Notes: a model not told the origin generated them from the letters alone. Positions 24,201 to 32,792 are shown, counted from the first letter of the stretch. The stretch is DNA of 34,838 nucleotides from Comamonas composti DSM 21721 (GCF_000429845.1 NZ_AUCQ01000041.1:1-34838); one strand, 5' to 3'. Numbers and translations: made by a program.

Positions 24201-27200
24201 GTCGTGCAGGAGCCAGAATCAGAGCTGGTGTCCGAATCCGAGCCGGCAGCCGAAGAAGCGCACATCAAGATCGTGGACGGATTGCGCATCAGCATGGCGC
24301 TGTACAACGTCTATCTCAACGAGGCCGACGACTGGTCGCGGCGACTTGACCTGACGCTGGAGCAATGGGCCAAGGAGCCGGCGACAGACATGCCCGGCGA
24401 TGCGTTTGCACTCGCCCATTCCCTGGCCGGCAGCTCGGCCACCGTGGGCTTTGCGGCCTTGTCGAATCTGGCACGCCTGCTCGAGCATGCGCTGGCCCAC
24501 TTGCAGCAGCTGGGCCGTGTCCAGCCAGCGCAAATCGCAGATTGCCTGGCTGCCTCGGGCGAAATCCGGCGCTTGCTGCATCAGTTCGCCGCAGGCTTTC
24601 TCAAGACCCCGCTGCCTGGGGTCGAAGATGGCTTGCGTGCCATCCTGGCTGTGGATGCCGATGAGGTCGAGGTGCTGCCCGAGCCGGAGCAGCAACTGCC
24701 AGAGCCGGAGCAGCAACTGCCAGAGCCGGCCGCTGAGGTCCAGGCCCAGGTCGATGCGGCTGATGCGGCTTTGGTGCCCACGGCCCCGCCGGCCTACTCG
24801 GCGCTGGCGCGTCAGGTCGATCCGCAGCAGGAAGTCGAGCTGCAAAAGCGCATAGACGAAGCCATTGCCCATGCCATGGCCCTGGGCAGCGATGCCGATG
24901 ACGACATCGAGGCCCTGGACGAGGTCGATCCCGACCTGTTCCCCATCTTCGAGGAAGAGGCCGTCGAGCTGTTGCCGCGCCTGGGCGCAGCCCTGCGCCG
25001 CTGGCATGGCCGGCCCTCGCTGGACGATGCGCGCAACGAGGTGTTGCGCGCCCTGCACACGCTCAAGGGCAGTGCGCGCCTGGCCGGTGCCATGCGCCTG
25101 GGCGAGATGGCTCACCGCCTGGAGTCTGCGGTGGAGCAGGTCGACAGCCATGCACCCACGGGCGAAGCCATCGAGCCCTTGCTGGGCCGTTTCGATGCCT
25201 TGCAGGCCGGCTTCGACCTGCTGCGCCTGGTGGGCGAGCAAGAGCCTTCGGGCAACTGGGGCGAGGCTTCGATGCCACAGGCGCCCGCAGTGCAGGAGCC
25301 CGTGGAGTCGGCTCAGCCCGCATCCGCACAGGCCGATGCCGAGCCCGGACAGGAGCCGGCCTTTGTCCCGCCGCCCGCGCCTCTGGCCCCGGTGCTGCGC
25401 CCGGCCATGGCCCACACGGTGCGTGTGCGTGCGCAGTTGCTGGACCGCTTGATCAGCCAGTCCGGCGAGGTCTTGATTGCGCGTTCGCGCGTCGATGCGC
25501 GCCTGGTCCAGGCGCGCAGCTCGCTGCAGGAGCTGGGCGGCAACCTCGAGCGTCTGCGCGGCCAGCTGCGTGACATCGAGGTCCAGGCCGAGAGCCAGAT
25601 GCAGTCGCGCCTGGCCCTGTCCAAGGACACGGCAGCGGGCTTTGATCCGCTGGAGTTCGACCGCTTCACGCGGGTCCAGGAGCTCACGCGCATGATGGCC
25701 GAGTCGGTGAACGACGTGGCCACGGTGCAGCGCAATCTGCAGCGCGATCTGAGCGGAGCCGAGGACGATCTGGTCGCCCAGGGCCGCCAGGCGCGCGATC
25801 TGCAGCGCGACCTGCTGCGCACGCGCATGGTGGAGTTCGACTCCCTGGCCGAGCGCCTGTACGCGGTGGTGCGCCAGACCTCCAAGGAGATGGGCAAGCA
25901 GGTGCGCCTGAACATCCGCGGCGGCAGCATCGAGATGGACCGCGGCATGCTGGAGCGCATGCTGCCGGCTTTCGAGCACCTGCTGCGCAACAGCGTGGCC
26001 CATGGCATCGAGCAGCCCGAGCAGCGCCAGGCCCTGGGCAAGCCCCAGGTCGGCAACATCGAAATCATTCTGAGCCAGGAGCGCAACGACGTGGCCCTGT
26101 CCATCGAGGACGATGGCGAGGGCCTGAATGTCGAGCGCATACGCGCCAAGGCCGTGTCCCAGGGCCTGTGGCCCGAAGACAAGGCTCTGGAAGCCGAGGA
26201 CGCGGGCCGGCTGATCTTCGAGCCCGGCTTCACCACGGCCACCGAGGTCACGGGCGTCGCCGGCCGGGGCATAGGCATGGATGTGGTGCGCTCCGAAGTC
26301 AACGCTTTGGGCGGACGCATAGAAACCCATAGCGAGGCCGGGCGTGGCAGCGCCTTCCGCCTGGTCCTGCCGCTGACCACGGCCGTGACCCAGGTGGTGT
26401 TGCTGCGCGTGGGCCCGATGATCGTGGGCGTGCCCGCAAGCCTGATCGAGATCGTGCGCCGCGCCACGCTGCAGACGCTGGGCGAAGCGTATGCCAGCCA
26501 TGCGTTCGAGGACGGCCAGGAGTCGCTGCCGTTCTACTGGGCGGGTGCTCTGTGGCAGGGCGCGCAGCGCAGCGAGGAGGGCGCGGGCCGCACCCGCCCC
26601 GTGGTCATCGTGCGCAGTGCCGCACAGCGCATTGCGCTGCACGTGGACGAAGTGCTGGGCAACCAGGAAGTGGTGGTCAAGAACCTGGGGCCACAACTCG
26701 CGCGCCTGCCGGGCCTGAGCGGCATGTCGGTGCTGCCCTCGGGCGCTGTGGTCCAGATCTACAACCCCGTGGCCCTGGCCAACGTCTATGGCGACGAGGT
26801 GCGCGCGCGCCTTGCCGCGCTGGAGCAGGCCGAGGCCCGGGATGGCGGCGCTGCGGCTCAGGCCGCCAAGGCCGCGCCCACATCGGTTCCCCTGGTGCTG
26901 GTGGTGGACGACTCCATCACCGTGCGCCGCGTGACGCAGCGCCTGCTGCAGCGCGAAGGCTACCGCGTGAGCCTGGCGGCCGATGGCCTGCAGGCGCTGG
27001 AGAAACTGCAGGACGAGCGCCCCACCCTGGTGTTGTCCGACATCGAGATGCCGCGCATGGACGGCTTCGATCTGCTGCGCAACATCCGCGCGGACGAAGG
27101 GCTCAAGCACCTGCCCGTGGTCATGATCACCTCGCGCATTGCCCAGAAGCACCGCGACATGGCGCGCGAGCTGGGGGCCGATCACTATCTTGGCAAGCCC

Positions 27201-27269
27201 TACTCCGATGAGGAGTTGCTGGGCTTGATACAGCACTACGCTTTGCAGGGGACGCAAGTAGAAAGCTAA
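21276..27269 (+). CDS. chpA: Hybrid chemotaxis histidine kinase/response regulator ChpA
   Basis: This 1997-residue CheA-like kinase belongs to the Pil-Chp system. The N-terminal 600 residues form helical FimL/Hpt-like domains without an obvious phospho-His. Three Hpt motifs follow: His695 (FHTLKGSSRM), His1048 (AHSLAGSSAT, lacking the usual Lys) and His1261 (LHTLKGSARL). They are separated by long acidic Ala/Pro/Glu linkers (about 790-1005 and 1125-1185). The catalytic part has a dimerisation helix bundle, an ATPase domain with Asn1572 (LLRNSVAHGIE), DDGEGL (1612-1617) and GRGIGMDVV, then a CheW-like domain (about 1700-1840), and a C-terminal receiver with Asp1922 (VLSDIEMPRMDG). P. aeruginosa ChpA is larger (about 2470) with more Xpt domains. 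It receives input from PilJ/PilI and phosphorylates PilG/PilH. A dumbbell repeat follows the stop. Confidence 0.95.
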   Translation: MSVVEDLQMGAAQTAQTEQDLGPLAWVLDELRKSLEGAGKAVRRFVRDAEVARVSDLDSLDTSALRIARQQLHQAFGALQMVGLEAPARLLQAMENAVNRFVQRPELCLDESVSSLERASFALIEYLEALLAGRQASAVALFPQYREIQALAGDDKAHPVDLWTQERELAEPDWAEDVAQPLEYGSAARALLDGVVLRLVKGEPGSEAAAQMRDLCLRLAAGQPQDGAVRSFWKLAAGFFDAQASGLIVSDLFVKRMASRVLMQYAAMAKGGSEPPSRLQQELLFFCLQAQPREKAGPVLQMVLQAYGQPSQPQADYKVERFGRYDPSVLALARKRVAAVAETWSAVAGGDRSRLRLVGEQFNQVGESLVKLHPASHKLASMLIKVGETVTKAGEPPPAELAMEVATAVLYLQATFASMDLEDHVLASQAACLAQRLEESLQGQPARPLEPWMEELYRQSSEHQTMGSVVGELRATLGEAEKHLDQYFRAPDDASVLAPVSGQMAQMRGVLSVLGLEQAAQAMQRMRDTVEHLVLGEVADSNKSRVFEKLGNSLGAMGFLIDMLSYQRSMARKLFVYDEAEGELRILMGRSGVAAQQVQEASSQSAAAIEAVLPAEPVTALMEPQEPASPPAVPPAPPAQSLDLDLSDDDSDEELLSIFLEEAREVVETGLQALRALAEEPGNLSEQTTLRRAFHTLKGSSRMVGLDEFGEAGWAMEQMLNAWLATQKPMPQDMQDLAARALKAFADWADAIEHKQAEDWLATPFRAAADAMRLEGQSLDLPLAPVPGRRAELVAEAAELPSEEAESEAETAAEPVPESQVQVEDLDLGELLPEIPQTGDEPQLAEPLELTSDEIDLGWSLDLDLSDEAAAQSLELAPETASEPGQESAPEQAAVQEIDFAAFEQALQELQPLQPAAQAGPSEQDDAEAQPLETSEETLELDFKELGLDLDLSAVAEPQAFAQASAEAGEPEAMRVVQEPESELVSESEPAAEEAHIKIVDGLRISMALYNVYLNEADDWSRRLDLTLEQWAKEPATDMPGDAFALAHSLAGSSATVGFAALSNLARLLEHALAHLQQLGRVQPAQIADCLAASGEIRRLLHQFAAGFLKTPLPGVEDGLRAILAVDADEVEVLPEPEQQLPEPEQQLPEPAAEVQAQVDAADAALVPTAPPAYSALARQVDPQQEVELQKRIDEAIAHAMALGSDADDDIEALDEVDPDLFPIFEEEAVELLPRLGAALRRWHGRPSLDDARNEVLRALHTLKGSARLAGAMRLGEMAHRLESAVEQVDSHAPTGEAIEPLLGRFDALQAGFDLLRLVGEQEPSGNWGEASMPQAPAVQEPVESAQPASAQADAEPGQEPAFVPPPAPLAPVLRPAMAHTVRVRAQLLDRLISQSGEVLIARSRVDARLVQARSSLQELGGNLERLRGQLRDIEVQAESQMQSRLALSKDTAAGFDPLEFDRFTRVQELTRMMAESVNDVATVQRNLQRDLSGAEDDLVAQGRQARDLQRDLLRTRMVEFDSLAERLYAVVRQTSKEMGKQVRLNIRGGSIEMDRGMLERMLPAFEHLLRNSVAHGIEQPEQRQALGKPQVGNIEIILSQERNDVALSIEDDGEGLNVERIRAKAVSQGLWPEDKALEAEDAGRLIFEPGFTTATEVTGVAGRGIGMDVVRSEVNALGGRIETHSEAGRGSAFRLVLPLTTAVTQVVLLRVGPMIVGVPASLIEIVRRATLQTLGEAYASHAFEDGQESLPFYWAGALWQGAQRSEEGAGRTRPVVIVRSAAQRIALHVDEVLGNQEVVVKNLGPQLARLPGLSGMSVLPSGAVVQIYNPVALANVYGDEVRARLAALEQAEARDGGAAAQAAKAAPTSVPLVLVVDDSITVRRVTQRLLQREGYRVSLAADGLQALEKLQDERPTLVLSDIEMPRMDGFDLLRNIRADEGLKHLPVVMITSRIAQKHRDMARELGADHYLGKPYSDEELLGLIQHYALQGTQVES
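24675..24728 (+). repeat. 21-bp in-frame tandem repeat in the chpA linker
   Basis: Two units of 21 bp (24675-24695 and 24696-24716, one substitution) and a 12-base partial third unit encode LPEPEQQ repeated. They lie in the acidic linker between the second and third Hpt motifs, so length changes would alter linker length without shifting the frame. Confidence 0.85.
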
Positions 27270-27276
27270 AAAAGAG

Positions 27277-27360
27277 AGCTGCCAGCGCTTGCTACCAGGC
27301 GATTTCAGGCTTGTATGAGCTTGAAATCCAATGGAGGCAAGCGCTGGCAGCTTCTTTTTT
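27277..27360. repeat. Dispersed dumbbell repeat, family 2, copy 2 (bidirectional terminator)
   Basis: AGCTGCCAGCGCTTGC (27277-27292) is a perfect inverted repeat of 27337-27352. Inside, GATTTCA (27301-27307) pairs with TGAAATC (27322-27328). An A-run precedes the left arm and TTCTTTTTT follows the right arm, so the structure can terminate both chpA (plus) and phrB (minus), which converge here. The architecture and arm sequence match the copy at 5264-5348. Confidence 0.85.
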
Positions 27361-28825
27361 ATGAGTTCTCCTGCAATCCCTTGACCACCGCATAGCGCGC
27401 CAGGGTTTGCTCGCGGGCGTTGGCGTGATCGACCAGGGGCCAGGGGTAGTCGCGTCCCAGATGCAGGCCGGCCTCGACCAGCTCCAGCGGCCGCGCCAGC
27501 CAGGGTGCGTGACGCAAGGGCGCGGCAAGCGGCGCCAGCTCGGGCACATGGCGGGCGATGAAGCTGGCATCGGGATCGAACTTGCGGCTTTGCGTCACGG
27601 GATTGAAGATGCGAAACCAGGGCTGGGCATCGCAGCCCGTGGAGGCCGCCCACTGCCAGCCGCCGTTGTTGGCCGCAAGGTCGTAATCGTTGAGCTGCTG
27701 CGCAAACCAGGCCTGGCCGCGTCGCCAGTCGATGCCCAGATCCTTGGTCAGAAAGCTGGCCGTGAGCATGCGCAGCCGGTTGTGCATGAAGCCCGTGGTC
27801 AGCAGCTCGCGCATGGCTGCATCCACCAGCGGGTAACCCGTGCGGCCCTGACACCAGGCCTCGAACCAGGCATCGGCCTGCGGGCCGCTGTTCCAGACAA
27901 TGGCTTCATAGGCAGGCTTGAAGCAGGCCTGCTCCACATGCGGGTGGTGGGCCAGGATCTGCAGGTAAAAGTCCCGCCAGATCAGCTCGGACAGCCAGGT
28001 CGCCGCGCCTTCGCAGTGCCGGCCCTGCTCCCAGGCCAGGGCGGCGGCGCTGCGAATCGACAGCGTGCCAAAGCGCAGGTGCACGCTCAGGCGGCTTGTG
28101 CCCTGCAGCGCGGGAAAGTCGCGGGTCTTGTCATAGTCGGCCAGCCTGGGCGCAAAGCCGGCGAGCAAGTCGCGGGCGACGTGGCTGCCGCCTGCCATGG
28201 GGCTGTGCGCATCAAAGCCCAGATCCTGCGCCGAGGGCATGGGGCGGCAGTCGCCGGGCGGGCGGGGCGCCAGGGCCTGCGGCAGATCGCGCTCGCTGGG
28301 ATAGGCCTTGAGATAAAAGGGCGTGATCTTTCTGAGCCAGGCGTTCTTGTAGGGCGTGAACACCGAGAACGGGGCCCGGGCCTGGGTAAGCACCTCATGG
28401 CGCGCGAACACCATGTGGTCCTTGAAGTCCTGCAGCGCCACACTCTGGGCGAGCAGGGCCTGGCGCACCTGGGCATCGCGGGCCAGGGCCGAGGGCTCGT
28501 CGTCCCAGTTGCAGAACACGGCCTGGGCGCCGAGTTCCTGCGCCAGCGCGGGGATTTGCTCCTGCGGGCGCCCATGACGCACGATGAGCCCATGGCGCGC
28601 ATTGCCGCCCAGATCGCGCAACTGCTGATCCAGAGCCCAAAGGCTTTGGCAGATGAAGGCCACACGCCTGTCTGATTTGGGCAGATCGGCCAGAATCGTT
28701 TCATCTAAAACAAAGACCAGATGCACTTGCCTGCATTGGCGCAGTGCATGATGGAGAGCTGCATGGTCGGCAAGGCGCAGATCGCGCCTGAGCCAGACCA
28801 GGCCCACGGCATAAGAACCAGGCAT
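27359..28825 (-). CDS. phrB: Deoxyribodipyrimidine photolyase
   Basis: This 488-residue blue-light enzyme splits cyclobutane pyrimidine dimers in DNA. The N-terminal alpha/beta antenna domain starts with VWLRRDLRLADH. The FAD-binding helical domain contains the class I blocks TGYPLVDAAMREL, GFMHNRLRM, then GGWQWAASTGCDAQPWFRIF and NPVTQSRKFDP. The conserved Asn and Trp residues near FAD are present, favouring CPD photolyase over cryptochrome. It starts 24 bases from the divergently transcribed yqgE and ends against chpA over the shared terminator. No folate or deazaflavin preference can be read with certainty. Confidence 0.94.
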   Translation of the reverse strand: MPGSYAVGLVWLRRDLRLADHAALHHALRQCRQVHLVFVLDETILADLPKSDRRVAFICQSLWALDQQLRDLGGNARHGLIVRHGRPQEQIPALAQELGAQAVFCNWDDEPSALARDAQVRQALLAQSVALQDFKDHMVFARHEVLTQARAPFSVFTPYKNAWLRKITPFYLKAYPSERDLPQALAPRPPGDCRPMPSAQDLGFDAHSPMAGGSHVARDLLAGFAPRLADYDKTRDFPALQGTSRLSVHLRFGTLSIRSAAALAWEQGRHCEGAATWLSELIWRDFYLQILAHHPHVEQACFKPAYEAIVWNSGPQADAWFEAWCQGRTGYPLVDAAMRELLTTGFMHNRLRMLTASFLTKDLGIDWRRGQAWFAQQLNDYDLAANNGGWQWAASTGCDAQPWFRIFNPVTQSRKFDPDASFIARHVPELAPLAAPLRHAPWLARPLELVEAGLHLGRDYPWPLVDHANAREQTLARYAVVKGLQENS

Positions 28826-28849
28826 GGATCACCAGTAAAATTGAACAAT

Positions 28850-29449
28850 ATGTCTGCAGAAACTGCGCCTATCAATCTGACGCACCACTTCCTCATCGCC
28901 ATGCCCGGCCTGGAAGACGAGGCGTTTTCGCGCAGTGTGATTTACCTGTGCGAGCACAGCGAGCGCGGAGCGCTCGGCCTGATTATCAACAAGCCTTCGC
29001 CGCTGAGTCTGGAGGGCCTGCTGCAAAAGGTGGATCTCGACCTGGGCCGCGAAGACTTGCGCGGCAACAAGGTCTTTCTGGGCGGGCCGGTGCAGACCGA
29101 TCGCGGCTTTGTGCTGCACGACCCCATGATTATTGAAGGGGCGCCCAAGGAAGAGTCGGCCTACGCCTCGACCATGACCATACCCGGTGGTCTGGAGATG
29201 ACTACATCCAAGGACGTGCTTGAAGCCCTGTCCGACGGCGCTGGTCCCAAGCGCCTGCTGGTGACCCTGGGCTACGCCTCCTGGGGCGAAGGCCAGCTCG
29301 AATCCGAGCTCGCCGAGAACACCTGGCTGACGGTGGGCGCGGATGCGGATCTGATCTTCGAGACCCCGGTGGACGATCGCTACGACCGCGCCCTGGGCCT
29401 TCTGGGTCTGCAGCGCTGGATGATCTCTCCCGAAGCGGGGCACGCATGA
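28850..29449 (+). CDS. yqgE: YqgE/AlgH family protein (DUF179)
   Basis: This 199-residue protein has the family start LTHHFLIAMPGLEDEAFSRSVIYLCEH and the GALGLIINKP and VFLGGPVQTDRGFVLH blocks. The biochemical function is unsettled; AlgH in Pseudomonas was first linked to alginate regulation. ATG 28850 is chosen because homologues begin a few residues before LTHHFLIAMP; the ribosome site is weak. The stop overlaps the ruvX start (ATGA). It heads the run yqgE-ruvX-pyrR-pyrB-pyrX, an arrangement found in many proteobacteria for its first members. Confidence 0.93.
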   Translation: MSAETAPINLTHHFLIAMPGLEDEAFSRSVIYLCEHSERGALGLIINKPSPLSLEGLLQKVDLDLGREDLRGNKVFLGGPVQTDRGFVLHDPMIIEGAPKEESAYASTMTIPGGLEMTTSKDVLEALSDGAGPKRLLVTLGYASWGEGQLESELAENTWLTVGADADLIFETPVDDRYDRALGLLGLQRWMISPEAGHA

Positions 29450-29895
29450 GCAAGGCCGAGGAGGGCGCTGGCGCCGGGCCGCAAAACCCGGGCCTGTCGG
29501 CCGTTCCCGCCCATTTCCAGAGCTTTGTGGCGTTTGACTTCGGTGCCAAGCGCACGGGCTGTGCTGTGGGCACGCGCCTGCTGCTCACGGCCAATCCCCT
29601 GCCCACGCTGCGCGCCGAAGGCGCCCAGGAGCGGCTGGACCTGGCTGCGCAGCGCATCCGGGAGTGGCAGCCCGATGCCCTGGTCATCGGCGTGCCCTAC
29701 CACCCCGATGGCGCCGAGCACGAGAACACGGCTCGCGCGAGAAAGTTCGGCCGCCAGCTCAAAGGGCGTTTCGGCCTGCCGGTCTACGAGGTCGACGAAC
29801 GCTACAGCACTACCGAAGCCCTGGCCGGCGGTGCGCGCGATGCCGACGCAGCCTCGGCCTGCATCATTCTTGAACAGTTTTTGAGGAGTCTTTGA
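29446..29895 (+). CDS. ruvX: Holliday junction resolvase-like RuvX (YqgF)
   Basis: This 149-residue RNase H-fold nuclease has the catalytic Asp31 in FVAFDFGAKRTG, the Glu-containing VDERYST strand and a C-terminal Asp-rich helix (GGARDADAASACIILEQFL). YqgF proteins are linked to 16S rRNA 5'-end maturation and possibly recombination. The first 25 residues are a non-conserved extension; the core begins near residue 25. It overlaps yqgE by four bases and pyrR by one base, indicating coupled translation. Confidence 0.93.
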   Translation: MSKAEEGAGAGPQNPGLSAVPAHFQSFVAFDFGAKRTGCAVGTRLLLTANPLPTLRAEGAQERLDLAAQRIREWQPDALVIGVPYHPDGAEHENTARARKFGRQLKGRFGLPVYEVDERYSTTEALAGGARDADAASACIILEQFLRSL

Positions 29896-30419
29896 TGAGT
29901 GAACCCATTGCCGCAGCCGGCATTGGCAGCCTGGTGCTGGACGCCGAGGCCTTGTACCGCGAACTGCTGCGCGGCGTGCGCAGCCTCATGACGGCGAATA
30001 CGCGTCTGGCCGGCATCGCCTCGGGCGGCGCCTGGCTGGTGGAGCGTCTGCACAAGGACTTGCAGCTTGATGGCGCGCCCGGCGTGCTGTCCTCGGCCCT
30101 GCACCGCGACGACTTTGCCCAGCGCGGCATGGCCTCCAGCGCCCAGACCCAGCTGGGCTTCGACGTGAACGGCGCCGACATCCTGGTGCTCGACGACGTG
30201 CTCTACACGGGCCGCACCGTGCGCGCCGTGCTCAACGAACTCTATGATTACGGCCGCCCGGCCAGCGTGCGCCTGGCCGTGCTCGTCGATCGCGGCGGAC
30301 GCCAGCTGCCGTTCCAGCCCGACTTTGCCGCAGCCCGCGTGACCCTGCCTGCCGACCGCCTGCTATCGCTGGCACGCGACGAGGGCGGCGCCTTTCAATT
30401 CCGCATCCAAGAGGCCTGA
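29895..30419 (+). CDS. pyrR: PyrR pyrimidine regulator/uracil phosphoribosyltransferase
   Basis: This 174-residue type I phosphoribosyltransferase has the PRPP loop in [18 protein letters not shown] and an N-terminal GIASGG loop. In Bacillus PyrR binds pyr mRNA to attenuate transcription; in beta- and gamma-proteobacteria its regulatory mode is less clear, and UPRT activity is likely. ATG 29895 follows GAGGAG at six bases and overlaps the ruvX stop by one base. It is immediately followed by pyrB (two bases between), consistent with pyrimidine-linked control. I saw no PyrR-type RNA hairpin inside the operon. Confidence 0.93.
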   Translation: MSEPIAAAGIGSLVLDAEALYRELLRGVRSLMTANTRLAGIASGGAWLVERLHKDLQLDGAPGVLSSALHRDDFAQRGMASSAQTQLGFDVNGADILVLDDVLYTGRTVRAVLNELYDYGRPASVRLAVLVDRGGRQLPFQPDFAAARVTLPADRLLSLARDEGGAFQFRIQEA

Positions 30420-30421
30420 CC

Positions 30422-31384
30422 GTGCTGTACAAGCGCAACCCCCAGCTCAACAAGAATGGCGAGCTCATCCATCTGCTGTCCACCGAAGGGCTGTCCAGGG
30501 ACATCCTGACCCAGATCCTGGATACGGCGGCCAACTTCGTGAGCGTCAATGACCGCGAGGTCAAGAAGGTGCCGCTGCTGCGCGGCAAGAGCGTGTTCAA
30601 CCTGTTCTTCGAGAACAGCACGCGCACGCGCACCACCTTCGAGATCGCGGCCAAGCGCCTGTCGGCTGACGTGTTCAACCTCGATATCGCGCGCTCCTCG
30701 GCGAGCAAGGGCGAATCGCTCCTGGACACGATTGCAAATCTCTCGGCCATGGCGGCCGACATCTTCGTCGTGCGCCACAGCGAGTCGGGTGCGCCCTATC
30801 TGATCGCCCAGCATGTGGCGCCCCATGTGCACGTGGTCAACGCAGGCGACGGCCGTCATGCCCACCCCACGCAGGGGCTGCTGGACATGTACACCATACG
30901 TCACTACAAGAAGGACTTCGCGAATCTGCGCGTGGCCGTGGTGGGCGATGTGCTGCACTCGCGTGTGGCGCGCTCGGACATCCATGCGCTGACCACGCTG
31001 GGTGCGGCCGAAGTGCGTGTGGTCGGACCGCGCACCCTGGTGCCGACCGATCTCGCGCAAATGGGCGTGCGCGTGTTCCACAAGCTCGAAGAAGGCATCA
31101 AGGACTGCGACGTGATCATCATGCTGCGCCTGCAGAACGAGCGCATGAGCGGTGCCCTGCTGCCTTCGAGCCAGGAGTACTTCAAGAGCTTTGGCCTGAC
31201 CCAGGAAAAGCTGCAGCTGGCCCAGCCCGATGCCATCGTCATGCACCCGGGCCCGATCAACCGTGGTGTGGAAATCGACTCCGAAGTCGTGGACGGCCCC
31301 CAGGCCGTGATCCTGTCCCAGGTGTCGTTCGGCATTGCGGTGCGCATGGCGGTGATGTCGATTGTGGCGGGCAACGAGGCCTGA
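30422..31384 (+). CDS. pyrB: Aspartate carbamoyltransferase catalytic subunit
   Basis: This 320-residue cytoplasmic enzyme condenses carbamoyl phosphate and aspartate, the committed step of pyrimidine synthesis. The carbamoyl-phosphate site [13 protein letters not shown] carries STRTRT at 66-71; [11 protein letters not shown] and the C-terminal [11 protein letters not shown] are typical. The GTG start at 30422 is two bases after pyrR and preceded by AAGAGG. No pyrI is present; instead a dihydroorotase-like pyrX follows, the class A arrangement in which PyrB and inactive PyrC' form a dodecamer, as in Pseudomonas. Confidence 0.96.
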   Translation: MLYKRNPQLNKNGELIHLLSTEGLSRDILTQILDTAANFVSVNDREVKKVPLLRGKSVFNLFFENSTRTRTTFEIAAKRLSADVFNLDIARSSASKGESLLDTIANLSAMAADIFVVRHSESGAPYLIAQHVAPHVHVVNAGDGRHAHPTQGLLDMYTIRHYKKDFANLRVAVVGDVLHSRVARSDIHALTTLGAAEVRVVGPRTLVPTDLAQMGVRVFHKLEEGIKDCDVIIMLRLQNERMSGALLPSSQEYFKSFGLTQEKLQLAQPDAIVMHPGPINRGVEIDSEVVDGPQAVILSQVSFGIAVRMAVMSIVAGNEA

Positions 31385-31416
31385 GGCGGCTCTGCCCTGT
31401 CTGCAGAAGTTGATAT

Positions 31417-31464
31417 GTTTTTGATAGCTTTCAGCGCTTGTTGGATAAGGGCTGTAAGCCAATT
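31417..31464. repeat. Half-element of dispersed repeat family 2
   Basis: TTTTTGATAGCT, then CAGCGCTTG, and a trailing TAAGGGCTGTAAGCC resemble single arms of the family 2 repeats. The element lies in the 92-base gap between pyrB and pyrX, right before the pyrX ribosome region, without a full partner arm. Confidence 0.5.
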
Positions 31465-31476
31465 TGGTGCAATAGT

Positions 31477-32763
31477 ATGAAGATGCTGATTCGCAATGGC
31501 CGGGTCATGGATCCTGGCCGTGGTTTTGATGCCCAGGCCGATGTGGTCGTGGATGGCGAAAAAGTGCTGGCCATAGGCGCTGCGCCTGCAGGCTTTGTGG
31601 CCGAGCAGGAAATCGATGCCTCGGGCTGCTGGGTGCTGCCCGGGCTCGTCGACCTGGCGGTGCGCCTGCGCGAGCCCGGCCATGAGCACGAAGGTATGCT
31701 GCAGTCCGAAATGGCGGCGGCCGTGGCCGGCGGCGTGACCAGCCTGGTCTGCCCGCCCGATACCGAGCCCGTGCTCGACGAGCAAGGCCTGGTGGAAATG
31801 CTCAAGTTCCGTGCCGAGAAGCTGCACCAGTCGCGCCTGTTTCCCCTGGGCGCGCTGACCCTGGGGCTCAAGGGCGAGGTACTTACCGAAATGGCCGAGC
31901 TCACCGAGTCCGGCTGCATAGGCTTTGGCCAGGCCGAGGTGCCGATTCCCAGCACCCAGACCTTGCAGCGCGCGCTGCAATACGCGGCCACCTACGGCTA
32001 TACCGTGTGGCTGCGGCCCCAGGAAATGCACCTGGGCAAGGGCGTTGCCGCCAGCGGCCCGCTGGCCATGCGCATGGGCTTGTCCGGCATTCCCGTGGCA
32101 GCAGAGACCATAGCGCTGCACACCATCTTCGAGCTCATGCGCGGCACCCAGGCGCGCGTGCACCTGTGCCGCATCTCCAGCGCCGCAGGTGTGGAGCTGC
32201 TGCGCCGCGCCAAGGCCGAGGGCCTGCAGGTCACGGCCGATGTATCCATCAACTCCCTGCACCTGACCGAGGCCGACATAGGCTACTTCGACAGCAGTGC
32301 ACGCCTCATGCCGCCGCTGCGCCAGCAGCGCGACCGCGATGCGCTGTCCGCAGCCCTGGCCGACGGAACCATCGATGCGCTGGTTTCGGACCACACGCCC
32401 GTGGACGAAGACGCCAAGGTGCTGCCGTTTGCCGAGGCCGAGCCCGGCGCCACAGGTGTGGAGCTGCTGCTGTCCCTGGCCGTCAAGTGGTCGCGCGACA
32501 GCGGCGTGCCCTTGCAGCGTGCGCTGGCCGTCGTGACCTGCGCCCCGGTTCAGGTGCTGGGCCAGGCCTTGGGCGGCCTGCAGCTGGGCAGCCTGATCGA
32601 AGGCGGCCTCGCCGACCTGTGCATCGTCGATCCCGAAGCGGCCTGGGTGGTCAGCCCCGAAGCGCTCAAGAGTCAGGGCAAGAGCACGCCTTTTGCAGGT
32701 TATGAGTTACCCGCACGCGTACGCCAGACTCTGGTTGGCGGCAAGGCTTTTGCAATCTCCTGA
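31477..32763 (+). CDS. pyrX: Dihydroorotase-like PyrX (inactive subunit partner of PyrB)
   Basis: This 428-residue amidohydrolase-fold protein is related to class I dihydroorotase but without its metal site. The usual DxHxHLREPG is here DLAVRLREPG, so the two His ligands are Ala61 and Arg63. The two later His ligands also appear replaced (VWLRPQE and HLCRISS where active enzymes have His-Cys-Glu and Cys-His-Val/Ile-Ser). Only the Asp in VSDHTP remains. This matches the PyrC' type that structurally supports aspartate carbamoyltransferase, so a real pyrC should lie elsewhere. ATG 31477 is chosen over an upstream start at 31438, which would lie inside the repeat. It is the last gene of the operon. 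Confidence 0.9.
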   Translation: MKMLIRNGRVMDPGRGFDAQADVVVDGEKVLAIGAAPAGFVAEQEIDASGCWVLPGLVDLAVRLREPGHEHEGMLQSEMAAAVAGGVTSLVCPPDTEPVLDEQGLVEMLKFRAEKLHQSRLFPLGALTLGLKGEVLTEMAELTESGCIGFGQAEVPIPSTQTLQRALQYAATYGYTVWLRPQEMHLGKGVAASGPLAMRMGLSGIPVAAETIALHTIFELMRGTQARVHLCRISSAAGVELLRRAKAEGLQVTADVSINSLHLTEADIGYFDSSARLMPPLRQQRDRDALSAALADGTIDALVSDHTPVDEDAKVLPFAEAEPGATGVELLLSLAVKWSRDSGVPLQRALAVVTCAPVQVLGQALGGLQLGSLIEGGLADLCIVDPEAAWVVSPEALKSQGKSTPFAGYELPARVRQTLVGGKAFAIS

Positions 32764-32792
32764 GCGCCTGCGCCGCTTTGCATGCTGAAGTC

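Noticed and set aside
24219..27854. Very long minus-strand open frame (over 1200 codons) opposite chpA
   Set aside because: It mirrors the codon structure of chpA in high-GC DNA, has no recognisable domain, and would cross into phrB. The same applies to long antisense frames opposite gabD, fbpB, degP, pilJ and the permease.
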